In this document: positions 27,335 to 37,756 of the stretch, piece after piece | Numbering within the stretch: position 1 is the stretch's first letter | How the letters are laid out: each line of letters begins with the position of its first letter | Origin: Comamonas composti DSM 21721 | Lineage (GTDB): Bacteria; Pseudomonadota; Gammaproteobacteria; Burkholderiales; Burkholderiaceae_C | DNA length: 64,000 nucleotides | NCBI RefSeq assembly: GCF_000429845.1 | Contig: NZ_AUCQ01000001.1 | Span: 98,647-162,646 of the forward strand | Direction of reading: 5' to 3' | The notes under the pieces: generated by a model | What the model saw: only the letters and a program-made list of their open reading frames with translations | Told to the model about the DNA's origin: nothing | The model's database searches: none | Made by a program: the position numbers and the translations under genes

Positions 27335-29866
27335 TTAAAACCTTGTCAATGCAGAGCCATGGCGTGCGGCATTGAGCAGGCAGGGAATGCAAACGCCTTC
27401 AGGAAAAGACGCTTGGAGCACTGGCAAGCTCTTTGGCCCCACCATGGAATGCGAAGCTGCATGTGCTACCCAGCTACCCGTAGTGCCTTCTTCTATGCCG
27501 TCGCCCGTGAGCTTGATATAGCTGCCTCCGCCATTAATCAACACACCTTTCTTGCCCATGACTTGCACCCAGTCCTGCGTGGACAGCAGCTCCACGACTT
27601 TCTTGGCCACGATCTCCACGTTGTCGCTCTGCGCCTGTATCTCCACCTTGCCGCTGGCCGCTATCAGCTTCATGCCCGCCTGGTGCACAAACAGGCTGAT
27701 GCGGTCCTTGACCGCAGCAAACAAGCCCCGGCCCACGGCCAGCGTGGTGTGCTGCCCGCTGGTGATGGCCACATGCGCATTGGCCGCAATATGGGCGCTT
27801 TGCTCGGTCGTCGCCTCTATGCCTGCGGGGCTGGAAAGCACCAGATGCGGCGCCTGCAGTTCGGGAAAGCTTGGGCTGTCGTCACTGCCCGCGCTTTGAG
27901 GCTCACCCTGGATTTGCGTGTGCTGCATCTGCAGCTCGGCGCTGACCAGGGCTTGCTGCTGTTTGGGCTCCTGCTCTTGCGCCTTGTGCTGCTGGGCCAG
28001 CTCGGCCAGGCTTTCGTGCAGGTCGGCCGCTTGTTTCAGGCGTTCTTCGGCCTCTCGTATATCCGTCACATGGCCCTGGGCCTTGCTGCGCGTCTCGGTG
28101 CTGATGACCAGGCCCTTGGCCGCTCTGGCCACGCCGTGGCCGTCGGTACGCAGCTCGAATCCTTCGCCCCGGTAGTCCTTGCGGCCGGCGTTGTCTTCGA
28201 TGCGCGTGATGTGGCCCAGGCTCAGGCTGGAGCTGTCGTGGTCGCTTTGCAGCTGGGCCTGGATCTTGCCTTCGCTGTCGTCGAGCACCAGATGGTTGCT
28301 GCGCCCGCCTGCGCTGTTGCCGGCACCGGGCTTGAGCTCGCGACTGCGGATGCCGCTGAGCGCTTTTTGCTCGGGCAGCTTCCAGGGCGGCTGGTTGAGC
28401 TGGTTGTTCAGGCGCCCTGAGCAGATGGGCTGGTCCGGGTCGCCTGCAATGAAGTCGATCAGCACTTCCTGACCAATGCGCGGCACGTGCATGGCGCCCA
28501 GCTGGTTGCCGGCCCAGGCCTGACTCACGCGCACCCAGCAGCTGCTGTGCTGGTTGTTCTCGCCGTAGCGGTCCCAGGGCAGCTGGATTTTGATGCGGCC
28601 CTGGTCGTCGGTATAGATGTTGTTGTCGGCCTGGCTTTCGCTGGGTCCGACCACCAGGGCAGTTTCAGGGCCCGTGCAGCGGGGTTTGTGGCGTGTGATG
28701 GGCGGGCGCAGCACTGCACTGGCGGGCTGGGTTTCCAGCTTGACCAGAACCTGCCAGTGCTGGCCCCGGTCCAGGCCCAAGCCCGTGCTGGTCTGGCTGT
28801 TCTCGCCCACATCCTCCATCAGCAGCTCGGTCGCCACAATCAAGTGCTCGATATTGCTTTGCGCGCGCGGGTGCTCGCTCAGCGTAAACGTATGCCCGGC
28901 CTGCATGCCGCGCAGATTGCCCTGGCCTGCGCTGCGGTCTCCCGTTTGCCGCAGCGCCTGCATGCGCATGCGCGCCAGCATCTCGCCCTGGGGTTCGGTC
29001 TGGTTGGCACCCTGCTTGCTGCCCGCATTGGGCTGGCTGTAGTCGCCGCCTGCGCGGTGTTTCCACAAATAGATCTCGCCATCGGCCTGGGCCGTGTTGC
29101 GCGGGCCTTTGTGCTTCACCTCCAGGCTGGCCTTGGGCCGGGTGTAGTCGTAGTCGCGCATTGCGACAGCGCCGCTGCTCAGGCGCTGGCCATGGGCAAA
29201 GGCGTGCAGATACTCCTCGTCCAGCTTGCGGCCCAGCGGGGCAAAGCGCACGTTCTGGTAGGCAGCTCCGGGGTTGGGCGCATAGGCGCTGTTGTGGTCG
29301 GCCAGCACCAGGCGGTGCAGGCCTTCTTCATGCTCAAAGAAGTAGCTGATACCCCATTCCTCGCACAGGCGCTGCACAAAGGCCAGGTCGGTTTCGTTGT
29401 ACTGGACCTGGTAGTCGCGCTCGGGGTAGGACTCGATCAGGCGCTTATCCATGGCAAAGCCATAGGGCGCGAGCACGGCGTCCAGTATCTGCACCACGCT
29501 CTGGTTCTGGAACACCTTGCAGTCGCTGCGCAGACCGCATAAATGCAGCCAGGCAACAATGGTGATCTGGTAGATAGCGCTGCGCCCGTCCTCATGCAGA
29601 AAGCGGGCCTCACGCACCAGGCCGCTCAAGTAGCGTGTGCCCCCGCCTTCAAGCTCCATGCGCAGGCTGGCCTCGGTGCCTATCCAGTCATCGAGTTCAT
29701 AGCCCGCAGCGATGTCGGGGTTGAAGTTCAATGCATCGGGAGCCGCCAGATCGATGCGGTATTCGAAGAGCTGGTTGATGGCTTCCTGGCCCTGAACGCG
29801 CTGCACTGTGAGCTGCGCAGGAATTGTGGGACAGTGCAGGCTCAAAGTCCGATTGCTCTGAAGCAT
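27335..29866 (-). CDS. vgrG: Type VI secretion spike protein VgrG (TssI)
   Basis: This 843-residue trimeric spike protein caps the Hcp tube. The N-terminal gp27-like region starts at LFEYRIDLAAPDALNF. The gp5-like OB domain contains DDQGRIKIQLPWDRYGENN, followed by WVRVSQAWAGNQLGAMHVPRIGQEVLIDF. The C-terminal part is a DUF2345-type beta-helix extension (HIAANAHVAITSGQHTTL). The tail has a short CxxC-containing peptide (GVCIPCLLNAARHG). AGGAG upstream of the ATG at 29866 fixes the start. The gene is visibly more GC-rich than the effector genes that follow, suggesting the cargo was exchanged separately. Confidence 0.95.
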   Translation of the reverse strand: MLQSNRTLSLHCPTIPAQLTVQRVQGQEAINQLFEYRIDLAAPDALNFNPDIAAGYELDDWIGTEASLRMELEGGGTRYLSGLVREARFLHEDGRSAIYQITIVAWLHLCGLRSDCKVFQNQSVVQILDAVLAPYGFAMDKRLIESYPERDYQVQYNETDLAFVQRLCEEWGISYFFEHEEGLHRLVLADHNSAYAPNPGAAYQNVRFAPLGRKLDEEYLHAFAHGQRLSSGAVAMRDYDYTRPKASLEVKHKGPRNTAQADGEIYLWKHRAGGDYSQPNAGSKQGANQTEPQGEMLARMRMQALRQTGDRSAGQGNLRGMQAGHTFTLSEHPRAQSNIEHLIVATELLMEDVGENSQTSTGLGLDRGQHWQVLVKLETQPASAVLRPPITRHKPRCTGPETALVVGPSESQADNNIYTDDQGRIKIQLPWDRYGENNQHSSCWVRVSQAWAGNQLGAMHVPRIGQEVLIDFIAGDPDQPICSGRLNNQLNQPPWKLPEQKALSGIRSRELKPGAGNSAGGRSNHLVLDDSEGKIQAQLQSDHDSSSLSLGHITRIEDNAGRKDYRGEGFELRTDGHGVARAAKGLVISTETRSKAQGHVTDIREAEERLKQAADLHESLAELAQQHKAQEQEPKQQQALVSAELQMQHTQIQGEPQSAGSDDSPSFPELQAPHLVLSSPAGIEATTEQSAHIAANAHVAITSGQHTTLAVGRGLFAAVKDRISLFVHQAGMKLIAASGKVEIQAQSDNVEIVAKKVVELLSTQDWVQVMGKKGVLINGGGSYIKLTGDGIEEGTTGSWVAHAASHSMVGPKSLPVLQASFPEGVCIPCLLNAARHGSALTRF

Positions 29867-29903
29867 GGAACATCTCCTGTTTTTGTGTTGAAGACCGCTG
29901 CGC

Positions 29904-30185
29904 TTAACTATCCGTGGACGCCATGACACTGCCGATCAAGGTGCAGCCACAGGCTGTTCGATGCCCATGCAAGGCTACCGCGATGCCATCGATGCTGTAG
30001 GTGCTGCTGCCCTCCACGATGGGGTTAATGCCGTGAGGTGCCCCGCCAGGATATTTTTGTGGGCAATCCACCATATCGCCCAACCGCGCTACAGGCTTGC
30101 CGCTGATGCTGGAACTGGGTGAGCCCGATATGACGACTCCCCCATGGCTGGTTCCATCCCCTACCACGATGATTTGCCTGTTCAT
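29904..30185 (-). CDS. PAAR-domain spike tip protein
   Basis: This 93-residue protein consists of a single PAAR domain, the metal-binding cone that sharpens the VgrG tip. GDGTSHGGVVISGSPS and VARLGDMVDCPQKYPGGAPHG give the repeated PAAR strands, and His/Cys residues near HGHRTACGCTLIG are the likely zinc ligands. It has no toxic extension, so it is structural. It is encoded between tssK and vgrG. Confidence 0.9.
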   Translation of the reverse strand: MNRQIIVVGDGTSHGGVVISGSPSSSISGKPVARLGDMVDCPQKYPGGAPHGINPIVEGSSTYSIDGIAVALHGHRTACGCTLIGSVMASTDS

Positions 30186-30207
30186 TCAAAGGACTCCGAA
30201 ACAGGTT

Positions 30208-31548
30208 TTAACGAATGCCCCAGAGTTCCAGGCGTAAGCCCGGGAAATCCGTTCCTATGTGCAAACCAATACCTCCAGTCTTGCGCATCAACTCCCACAG
30301 AGTTCCTTGAGACTCGACCTGGAAATACACATAACCAGCATTGAAAGGAATCTGACGTGGCGGCACAGGCAGTACCGACATGGGTATGCCCGGTAAATGC
30401 AGGCGCACATGCTCAGCCAGTGCGCTTGCCGGAGCAACCTTGCTTTGCGCGGGAAACTGCTGGGCCAGCACATCCGCAGGCATTTGTGCTGCCACGGCCA
30501 ATACTAGATGCGAAAAATATGTGAGCTCGTCCGGAGCAAGGCTGCCAAGACGCAAACCATGGGGGCGAATTTCCAGAGGAATGATTTGTGCGTTGCGGTC
30601 TTGCAGGCCATGCAGCATGGCTCTGGTGTCATCAACCAAGGCCTTGAAGCTCACATAAGGATCCAGATGCTCATAGGCTGGATGCTCATTAGGCCGGCGC
30701 GACTGATCTTTTGCGAAGGTCGCCATCTCTCCATTGAGGCTGAGCAACAGGCTGTAAAGCAGCTCGGGCGAGCTGTCCTTAACCCTTTGGTAATGACGCA
30801 GCAGCGGCTCATAGCGATTAAGCGTCTGCAGTTGGAGAACATCAGTGACTTCGGCTGTCTGAGTATCTCCAGTGCTACCGGCAAGGCGTGCGGCAAGATT
30901 TTGTGCACGCAGAAGCGTCACCCCATGAATCTGGGAAATCCACTCGGATAGTTTTTCACTGGCCCCATAGACATTGACCGGAGCAATAAACTGGGGCTCC
31001 AACTCCACCGCCCCATCGGAGCGCAATGCAGCGACTTTGGCAACAGGCAGGCCCATCCAGCTATCGGTCAGCTCTTTTTTTGGTATCAGACGCAGACGCA
31101 ATTGCGCCAGTTGCACAGGCTTGGAGCCGTAGCCGTTCGAATTGGCGTCGCGCAACTCCGTCTCGTACGCAACATACCGAGCCGTCGAGCCTGTGGCCTG
31201 CGCGTCAAATGTGGTTTCTTCCGAGTTCGGAGCACGAATAGACAGGGCTAGATAAATGGTCTGCCCCAGATGCTCATGCTGCAGAGTTAACGGCGGCGGC
31301 GGAGGTGTTTGCCCAGGTACGTCAAAAGGAGTTCCGTCCGGAAAAATACCGCTGACTGAAGCCAGCACAATCTTGCCTAAACCCAACGACTCCGGATCTA
31401 TACGTAAATGACTAAACCCCCAAAAAAAAGATGACAATGGCAAGCATCGCTTGTGCGCATAATATTCAAGATAGCGCTCTTGCTGCTGAAATAATTGAGG
31501 GCGTAGAAATAGTCCCTCACTCCAAGTCACTTTATTCTGCCAAGTCAT
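30208..31548 (-). CDS. tssK: Type VI secretion baseplate protein TssK
   Basis: This 446-residue trimeric baseplate connector links TssFG wedges to the membrane complex. It begins with the diagnostic sequence KVTWSEGLFLRPQLFQQQERYLE and ends with GIGLHIGTDFPGLRLELWGIR, both strongly conserved. It lies ten bases after tssJ. Confidence 0.95.
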   Translation of the reverse strand: MTWQNKVTWSEGLFLRPQLFQQQERYLEYYAHKRCLPLSSFFWGFSHLRIDPESLGLGKIVLASVSGIFPDGTPFDVPGQTPPPPPLTLQHEHLGQTIYLALSIRAPNSEETTFDAQATGSTARYVAYETELRDANSNGYGSKPVQLAQLRLRLIPKKELTDSWMGLPVAKVAALRSDGAVELEPQFIAPVNVYGASEKLSEWISQIHGVTLLRAQNLAARLAGSTGDTQTAEVTDVLQLQTLNRYEPLLRHYQRVKDSSPELLYSLLLSLNGEMATFAKDQSRRPNEHPAYEHLDPYVSFKALVDDTRAMLHGLQDRNAQIIPLEIRPHGLRLGSLAPDELTYFSHLVLAVAAQMPADVLAQQFPAQSKVAPASALAEHVRLHLPGIPMSVLPVPPRQIPFNAGYVYFQVESQGTLWELMRKTGGIGLHIGTDFPGLRLELWGIR

Positions 31549-31558
31549 AGTTTAATAT

Positions 31559-32059
31559 TTATTTACGTTCATTAATTTCTACTGCGGATTCCTGCAGAAG
31601 AATATCGAGCTTGACTTTTTTAGAAGGCATCGCAAACCGATACCATGAAGCCTCCGGGACAGCCTCCAACTTGTAGACCTTTCGCCACACGGACCTTGGT
31701 AAATCTTTATACCCCGCAAATACACCTATGGCTGTAGTCTTGGAATTTGATTTACTTCGAATATTATCCTCTTCTCCAGGCCTGAATATAAAATCCCTAC
31801 GACTCAACAAAGCATCATTCAATATTTCCTTATCTCTATCTTTTATAGAAAAAAAATCTGCAGACTCGAATCCGGAAGTGTCTTTTAACTCATAAACCCT
31901 TACTTCTATTGGGTTCGCCTGGCCTTTATCATCAGCATTGACACCTGAGCTCACAGAGATCCTTAAATCCAAAGAGCTTTGCTCTTTTATAACTTGCTCT
32001 GTTGGAGCACAAGCCATAAGGAAAAAACCAGAAAATACTGTGATTGATTTTAGTTTCAT
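31559..32059 (-). CDS. tssJ: Type VI secretion outer-membrane lipoprotein TssJ
   Basis: This 166-residue lipoprotein has a short signal ending in LMAC with Cys17 as the acylation site. The mature domain contains NPIEVRVYELKDTSGFESADFFS and VYKLEAVPEASWYRF, matching the TssJ transthyretin-like fold that contacts TssM. It sits between hcp and tssK, with a hairpin in the 96-base gap on its upstream side. Confidence 0.92.
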   Translation of the reverse strand: MKLKSITVFSGFFLMACAPTEQVIKEQSSLDLRISVSSGVNADDKGQANPIEVRVYELKDTSGFESADFFSIKDRDKEILNDALLSRRDFIFRPGEEDNIRSKSNSKTTAIGVFAGYKDLPRSVWRKVYKLEAVPEASWYRFAMPSKKVKLDILLQESAVEINERK

Positions 32060-32112
32060 AATACTTATTCACATGTCCTTTAGAAATCGCACCTCAGAAT
32101 GCTATTTCTAAA

Positions 32113-32155
32113 GGACACATATGGCAGCAGATAATATATCCACTGCCATATATCC
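32113..32155 (-). terminator. Hairpin directly after hcp
   Basis: GGACACATATGGCAG (32113-32127) and CTGCCATATATCC (32143-32155) form a long stem whose base touches the hcp stop codon. With no strong T-run it is likely a partial terminator or mRNA-stabilising structure, letting Hcp be made in excess over TssJ and downstream proteins. Confidence 0.6.
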
Positions 32156-32641
32156 TTAGGCTTCTTTATTGCCCTTAATGTCATAGCCAGCCGTCACAGC
32201 ACCAGCTGTCCCGCCTTGGGCATTCTGGATGGTGTACTCCTGCTTGACCTTGGAAAAAGAGAGTTTTATTTTTTCACGCACTTTGACTTCATCTACGCTT
32301 GATCCATTGGGAGCGACCAAGGTAACAATGACATCAGTCATCGTGATCTTCAGGTACTCCAGTGGGCTACCACCTGCTTTACGAACGGTGAGCACAGCCT
32401 CGGGAATATGCTTGCCTGTCAGACAATACTTCATCAGATTAGGGCTGGATTTATCAACAAAATGTTCAAATTCCAGGTCGTAAACCTTTGCCTTCCCCGC
32501 ACCACCGCCGCTACCGGTGTGCATGGTTGACTCTTGCTCAATCTTCCAATTCCAGTTCAATATCTCGATTTCATTGGTGTGCTTGGAATCCTGGCTTTCA
32601 CCATCAATGCCATTAATTTTGATATAGATATCTTGTGCCAT
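32156..32641 (-). CDS. hcp: Type VI secretion tube protein Hcp (TssD)
   Basis: This 161-residue protein forms the hexameric rings of the inner tube. The N-terminus (AQDIYIKINGIDGESQDSKH) and EIEILNWNWKIEQ are diagnostic, as is KYCLTGKHIPEAVLTVRKAGG in the middle. It is encoded 35 bases after tssC and followed by a hairpin, as expected for a highly expressed gene. Confidence 0.96.
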   Translation of the reverse strand: MAQDIYIKINGIDGESQDSKHTNEIEILNWNWKIEQESTMHTGSGGGAGKAKVYDLEFEHFVDKSSPNLMKYCLTGKHIPEAVLTVRKAGGSPLEYLKITMTDVIVTLVAPNGSSVDEVKVREKIKLSFSKVKQEYTIQNAQGGTAGAVTAGYDIKGNKEA

Positions 32642-32676
32642 GGTCTAAATCCTTTAAATAAATAACAATGAGAAAA

Positions 32677-34176
32677 TTATGCTGCCTCTTTAATCGATGG
32701 CAACTTTGCTACCAAACGCAGACTAACAGTCAAGCCCTCCAGTTGAAAATGTGGTCGCAAAAAGAATTTTGCGTTATAAAAACCAGGGTTATCTTCAATG
32801 TCCTCTACCACCACTTCTGCAGCAGCCAAAGGCCGACGAGCTTTTGTTTCTTGGGATGAATTGGCAGGATCTGCATCCACGTAATTCATGATCCACTCAT
32901 TGAGCCAATGCTGCATGTCTTCGCGCTCCTTGAAAGAACCTATTTTGTCGCGCACAATCGCCTTCAAGTAATGAGCAAAGCGTGTACTAGCAAATAGGTA
33001 AGGTAAACGCGCCGAGAGATTGGCATTAGCCGTGGCGTCAGGATCCATGAATTCTTGCGGCTTTTGCAAAGACTGAGCACCAATGAAGGTTGCATTATCA
33101 GATCCTTTGCGATGCACCAGCGGGATGAATCCAGCCTTTGCCAACTCTGCTTCACGCCGATCGGATATTGCAATTTCGGTCGGGCACTTCATGTCGTATC
33201 CGCCATCATCTGTCGGAAATGTATGACAAGGAAGATTATCAACCGTTCCACCGGACTCAACGCCTCGAATCATGGTGCACCAACCGTATAGCTTGAAACT
33301 ACGATTGATATTGGTCGCCATTGCATAGGCAGCGTTATTCCATACGTAATTTTTATGGTTTGCGCCTTCGGTCTCTTCTTCAAAATCGAACTCGTCCACC
33401 GGATTCGTTTTTGCCCCATAGGGCAAGCGTGCAAGAAAACGAGGCATAGCCAAGCCTATGTAGCGAGCATCTTCAGTCTGACGCAGGCTATTCCATGCCA
33501 CATGTTCTAGGTTGCCCGTGATCTTGGCCAGATCACGTGGATTGGCCAATTCTTGCCAAGACTCCATTTGCAATGTAGAGGGCGCTGCACCAGCAATAAA
33601 CGGTGCATGAGCTGCCGCAGCAATCTTGGCCAAGGAGCCTAACAAATCAACATCTGGTGGGGTATGGTCAAAATAATAATCACCGACTAAACAGCCATAT
33701 GGCTCACCACCAAGCTGCCCATACTCTTCTTCATACAAGCGTTTGAAGAGTGGACTCTGGTCCCAGGCCACACCCTTGTACCGACGTAGAGTGCGACGTA
33801 AATCCTCTTTTGATACATCCATGAAACGGATTTTCAGTTTTTCATCCGTTTCCGTATTAGAAACCAAGTGATTCAAACCGCGCCATGCAGACTCCAGATT
33901 CTGGAAGTCCGTATGATGCATGATCAGATTTATTTGCGCAGAGAGCTTTTTGTCGATTTCGGCAATGATGGCCTCAATGCTTGCATAAGCATCATCGCTC
34001 ATCGTGACAGTGTTCTCTAGCGCTTGATTTGCCAATGTTTTAACTGCAGCTTCGACTGCTGCACGTTGTTGCCCTTTCGGCTTGAACTCCTTGTCCAGCA
34101 AGGACATGAAGTCATTAGGACTTATTTGCTCTTTTTGAATGCTAGGGGAAACTCGTTCTTTAATAGCTGAGCTCAT
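32677..34176 (-). CDS. tssC: Type VI secretion sheath protein TssC (VipB)
   Basis: This 499-residue large sheath subunit polymerises with TssB. Conserved stretches include LNHLVSNTETDEKLKIRFMD, FLARLPYGAKTNPVDEF, NRSFKLYGWCTMIRG and the C-terminal PHFQLEGLTVSLRLVAKLP. It lies 23 bases after tssB. Confidence 0.96.
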   Translation of the reverse strand: MSSAIKERVSPSIQKEQISPNDFMSLLDKEFKPKGQQRAAVEAAVKTLANQALENTVTMSDDAYASIEAIIAEIDKKLSAQINLIMHHTDFQNLESAWRGLNHLVSNTETDEKLKIRFMDVSKEDLRRTLRRYKGVAWDQSPLFKRLYEEEYGQLGGEPYGCLVGDYYFDHTPPDVDLLGSLAKIAAAAHAPFIAGAAPSTLQMESWQELANPRDLAKITGNLEHVAWNSLRQTEDARYIGLAMPRFLARLPYGAKTNPVDEFDFEEETEGANHKNYVWNNAAYAMATNINRSFKLYGWCTMIRGVESGGTVDNLPCHTFPTDDGGYDMKCPTEIAISDRREAELAKAGFIPLVHRKGSDNATFIGAQSLQKPQEFMDPDATANANLSARLPYLFASTRFAHYLKAIVRDKIGSFKEREDMQHWLNEWIMNYVDADPANSSQETKARRPLAAAEVVVEDIEDNPGFYNAKFFLRPHFQLEGLTVSLRLVAKLPSIKEAA

Positions 34177-34199
34177 AAAAATGCCTTCTTGGTAATTAA

Positions 34200-34730
34200 T
34201 TATTTGGCCGCTGGATCTTCTACCGCAGTCTCAACCTGCTTGGGCTTGGGAGCGGAAGACAGTGATTTCATCAATGCGGGATCCTGCAACAGCTTGCGTA
34301 CCAAGTCTTCAGCTCCAGACTTGCCATCCATATAAGTCTGAAGATTGGCCAGCTCTGTTCGCGCATTAAGCAGCTGCTTCAAGGCGTCGACCTTGGATGC
34401 GACGGCCGCAGGCGAGAAGTCATCCATACTCTCAAAGGTGATATCCACCATCACCTGACCTTCTCCAGTCAGAGTATTAGGTACGGAGAATGCAACTCGA
34501 GGACCGATGGCATTCATTCGTTCATCAAAATTATCAATATCAATTTCAAGAAATTTCCTATCCTCCACAACTGGAAGATCCTGGCTAGACTTACCTGACA
34601 GGTCTGCCAAAACAGCCATGACGAATGGAAGCTCTATACGCTTTTCGCTTCCATATATTTCAACGTCATATTCAATCTGTACACGGGGAGCCCGGTTTCT
34701 CGCTATGAATTTTTGACTGCTTTTATTCAA
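34200..34730 (-). CDS. tssB: Type VI secretion sheath protein TssB (VipA)
   Basis: This 176-residue small sheath subunit has APRVQIEYDVEIYGSEKRIE, ELPFVMAVLADLSGKS and EIDIDNFDERMNAIGPRV, all strongly conserved. The C-terminal helix contacts TssC and presents the motif recognised by ClpV. It lies 36 bases after tssH. Confidence 0.96.
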   Translation of the reverse strand: MNKSSQKFIARNRAPRVQIEYDVEIYGSEKRIELPFVMAVLADLSGKSSQDLPVVEDRKFLEIDIDNFDERMNAIGPRVAFSVPNTLTGEGQVMVDITFESMDDFSPAAVASKVDALKQLLNARTELANLQTYMDGKSGAEDLVRKLLQDPALMKSLSSAPKPKQVETAVEDPAAK

Positions 34731-34766
34731 TTCAATCTCCTAAAAAATGAGACTTAACGCCTCTGA

Positions 34767-37493
34767 TCAGTAGTAAAAAATCAAACCACTAGGGGAAATT
34801 TTTTCTTTTTTATGAAAATTTTCCGATTCAACTCTCAAGTGGATGGTTTCTAGATTATTTTTCGAATCGATAGATTCCAGCCAGATCTGTGACAAATAAG
34901 AACCGATTTGCTGATCAATAAAGTTCCCAATACGTCTCGCCCCATACTCATGGACTCCGCACTGCCCGACAATATGATCAAGAACATCTATTTCAAATAT
35001 CAAATCAATTGCATGTTGTTGATACAAGCGATCCACCATTTTTTGCAGTTGCAATTTCGCGATATCCTTCAAAACATTTTCGGACAGAGGCCTATATGGA
35101 ATCAAGATTAATCGACCAAGAAATGCAGAGGGAAATACTTTCCGTAACGCCTGCTGCAACATATCAGCCATTTTTGATATTTCCGGGATCAGCGCCAGGT
35201 CATCGCATAGATCGACTATTTCTTCCGACCCAACATTACTGGTCAAAAGAATCAAAGTATTTCGAAAATCAATAAATCGACCTTCCCCATCTTCCATCCA
35301 CCCTTTATCAAAAACCTGAAAGAAAACCTCATGAACGTCAGGATGTGCCTTCTCGATTTCATCAAGTAAAATTACACTGTAAGGACGGCGGCGCACAGCC
35401 TCGGTCAAGACACCTCCTTCGCCATAACCCACATAGCCAGGAGGTGAACCTTTTAGTGTAGAAACACTGTGTGATTCTTGATATTCGCTCATATTGAGCG
35501 TAATAAGGCTTCGTTCTCCGCCATATAGCAGATCCGCCAATGCCAAAGCAGTTTCTGTTTTTCCAACCCCTGAAGGTCCAGCGAGCAAAAAGCAACCAAT
35601 AGGTTTATTTGGATCACTCAAACGAGCTTTGGCAGTCTGTACTCGTTCAATTATTTTTTCTAATGCTTGGTCCTGACCTACTACACGTTGACTTAGTCGT
35701 TGCTGTAATTGCAGCACCGTGGCAGCTTCGTTTTGCTCCATATTTCCAACCGGGATCCCCGTCCAGTTGGAAACAACAGTTGCGACGACCGCAGCATCCA
35801 CGACGGTATGCACCAGCGCCTGCTCACCCTGAATTCCCGCCAGCTCTCTCCCAAGCAGTTCCAGGCTGGCGTGCAAGTCAGCCTCACTTTCCTGTGCAAG
35901 CCCTGATTCTGAAACAGATGAATCCAAAGCCTGCTTTTTTTCCCCTGCTTGCAAAGCACTCAGTTTCTGCTGCAACTCTCCAATTTCACGGGCCTTGATC
36001 AGAGCCTTCTGCCAATGCGCTTTCTGCTCGGCCATCACTGCTTGAGCCTGTTCAATACGCTGCTCCAAATCATGCAGACGCGCAGCATGGATGCTCTGAG
36101 CTCTGGGCTCTGCTTGCAACAATTGCTTTTCCAGCAGCAGCGAAGACAACGTTTGCTCGGCAAATTCAATGGACTGCGGTCGTGCATGCAAGGACATGGC
36201 GACCCGAGCGCAGGCCGTATCCAGCAAGCTGATAGCTTTGTCAGGCAGTTGCCTATCACTTATATAGCGATGCGACAAATTGGCTGCGGCCTGCACAGCC
36301 TCATCCAGAATCGATACTTGGTGATGCGAGGCAAAGACTGGTGCCAAACCACGCAACATGGTGATTGCGGAAGAGACTTTTGGCTCATGCACTTGCAGCA
36401 CTTGAAAGCGCCGGGTCAATGCAGGATCCTTCTCAATATGTTTTTTGTATTCACTCCAAGTGGTTGCACCAATACAGCGTAACCCTCCTCGAGCTAGTGC
36501 TGGCTTGAGTAGGTTGGCTGCATCACCAGTGCCGACCTGCCCTCCTGCTCCTACCAAGGTATGGACTTCGTCGATAAACAAAATAATAGGTGTAGAAGCT
36601 TCTGCCGCCTCTTCAAGCAAGGCCTTGAGCCTTGCCTCAAATTCACCACGCATGCTGGCACCAGCCAACAAAGCTCCTACATCCAGGCTCAGCAATCGGA
36701 CATTCTGCAAAGCAAGCGGTACCTGCTGCTGAGCCAGTGCCAGTGCCAATCCCTCAACAACAGCCGTTTTGCCAACGCCAGCCTCACCTGTCAGCAGTGG
36801 GTTGTTTTGGCGCCTGCGTAAAAGGATATCCACCATGCTGCGGATTTCTGCATCACGACCAATAACAGGATCAATCTTCTTTTGGTGTGCCAACTCCGTT
36901 AAGTCAGTGCAGTAACGGCCCAGCGCTGACTTCTCAGCCTCTTGAATGGAAAACGCCTGGCTGGCCTCCCCAGGCAAAGCCTCGGGCAATCCCAAATCAC
37001 TATGCGCTCGCTCGGCATGCTCTGGTGATTTCTCTTGAACTGCTTTGAAGGCCTCTGCAATAGATTCAGGCGAAAAGACTTTTAGCAGCGGAGAAATACC
37101 TAGAAGCAATCTGCGCAGATCTTCTGAATGAACCATTGCGATCAACAGCAAACCACTGCGGACAGCATTCGCCCTCCAATCTAGGCTAGCATGCAGCCAA
37201 GCCTGCTCCACAAGGCTTTCTAGCTGATGAGAGAAATCCTGGACCGCACCCGCACCTGCAGGCAACTTTCCCAAGGCGATCAAAAAATCTCGCGATAACT
37301 GATCTGAGTCAAGTCCATAAAAATGGCAAAGCCTATGCCAGTCACTGTCAGGCAGTTGCTGAACTTGATAAAGCCAGTGAACCACCTCCACATAGGGGTT
37401 TCCGCGCAGCTTAGCAAATGCCGTCGCAGACTCCAGCGCCTTGAACAAGGTCAAGTTCAATTTGGAAAAAAGTGTTTTACGAGAAAGTGGCAC
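34767..37493 (-). CDS. tssH: Type VI secretion AAA+ ATPase TssH (ClpV)
   Basis: This AAA+ unfoldase of about 908 residues disassembles contracted TssBC sheaths. It has an N-terminal Clp-N domain ([16 protein letters not shown]), a first Walker A ([13 protein letters not shown]) with Walker B ([10 protein letters not shown]), a coiled-coil middle domain, and a second Walker A ([14 protein letters not shown]) with [18 protein letters not shown] prefer the GTG at 37493 because AAAAGG lies upstream and family proteins begin near this point; a TTG at 37520 would add nine residues. It is the first gene of the leftward type VI operon. Confidence 0.93.
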   Translation of the reverse strand: MPLSRKTLFSKLNLTLFKALESATAFAKLRGNPYVEVVHWLYQVQQLPDSDWHRLCHFYGLDSDQLSRDFLIALGKLPAGAGAVQDFSHQLESLVEQAWLHASLDWRANAVRSGLLLIAMVHSEDLRRLLLGISPLLKVFSPESIAEAFKAVQEKSPEHAERAHSDLGLPEALPGEASQAFSIQEAEKSALGRYCTDLTELAHQKKIDPVIGRDAEIRSMVDILLRRRQNNPLLTGEAGVGKTAVVEGLALALAQQQVPLALQNVRLLSLDVGALLAGASMRGEFEARLKALLEEAAEASTPIILFIDEVHTLVGAGGQVGTGDAANLLKPALARGGLRCIGATTWSEYKKHIEKDPALTRRFQVLQVHEPKVSSAITMLRGLAPVFASHHQVSILDEAVQAAANLSHRYISDRQLPDKAISLLDTACARVAMSLHARPQSIEFAEQTLSSLLLEKQLLQAEPRAQSIHAARLHDLEQRIEQAQAVMAEQKAHWQKALIKAREIGELQQKLSALQAGEKKQALDSSVSESGLAQESEADLHASLELLGRELAGIQGEQALVHTVVDAAVVATVVSNWTGIPVGNMEQNEAATVLQLQQRLSQRVVGQDQALEKIIERVQTAKARLSDPNKPIGCFLLAGPSGVGKTETALALADLLYGGERSLITLNMSEYQESHSVSTLKGSPPGYVGYGEGGVLTEAVRRRPYSVILLDEIEKAHPDVHEVFFQVFDKGWMEDGEGRFIDFRNTLILLTSNVGSEEIVDLCDDLALIPEISKMADMLQQALRKVFPSAFLGRLILIPYRPLSENVLKDIAKLQLQKMVDRLYQQHAIDLIFEIDVLDHIVGQCGVHEYGARRIGNFIDQQIGSYLSQIWLESIDSKNNLETIHLRVESENFHKKEKISPSGLIFYY

Positions 37494-37756
37494 AAACGAC
37501 CTTTTCGTTAAATATGACAATCATCCACAATTAATCACACTATCGAACAATGAGCGCTAATCTAGCCTAAGGGAAAGCCTTGCTCCACTCATTTTCGGAC
37601 CAGCGGTCATGATTTATCAATTTGCAACACACTTTGACATTGCACCGATTGACGCCGCCACTCGAAAGCAACACATTGCTAAGCTCGGGCACACCGCCTG
37701 CAGTACAGAGAAGTACTCGGAATATCAAGCAATTCCAACCCTGCCATTGAAGAACC
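37494..37756. promoter_or_regulatory. Divergent promoter region of the two type VI operons
   Basis: The 263 bases between tssH and the FHA gene must hold both promoters. I see no convincing sigma-54 GG-N10-GC element and no clear operator. An ATG frame starting at 37609 overlaps the FHA gene in another frame but has no ribosome site and is probably not a gene. Confidence 0.5.
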
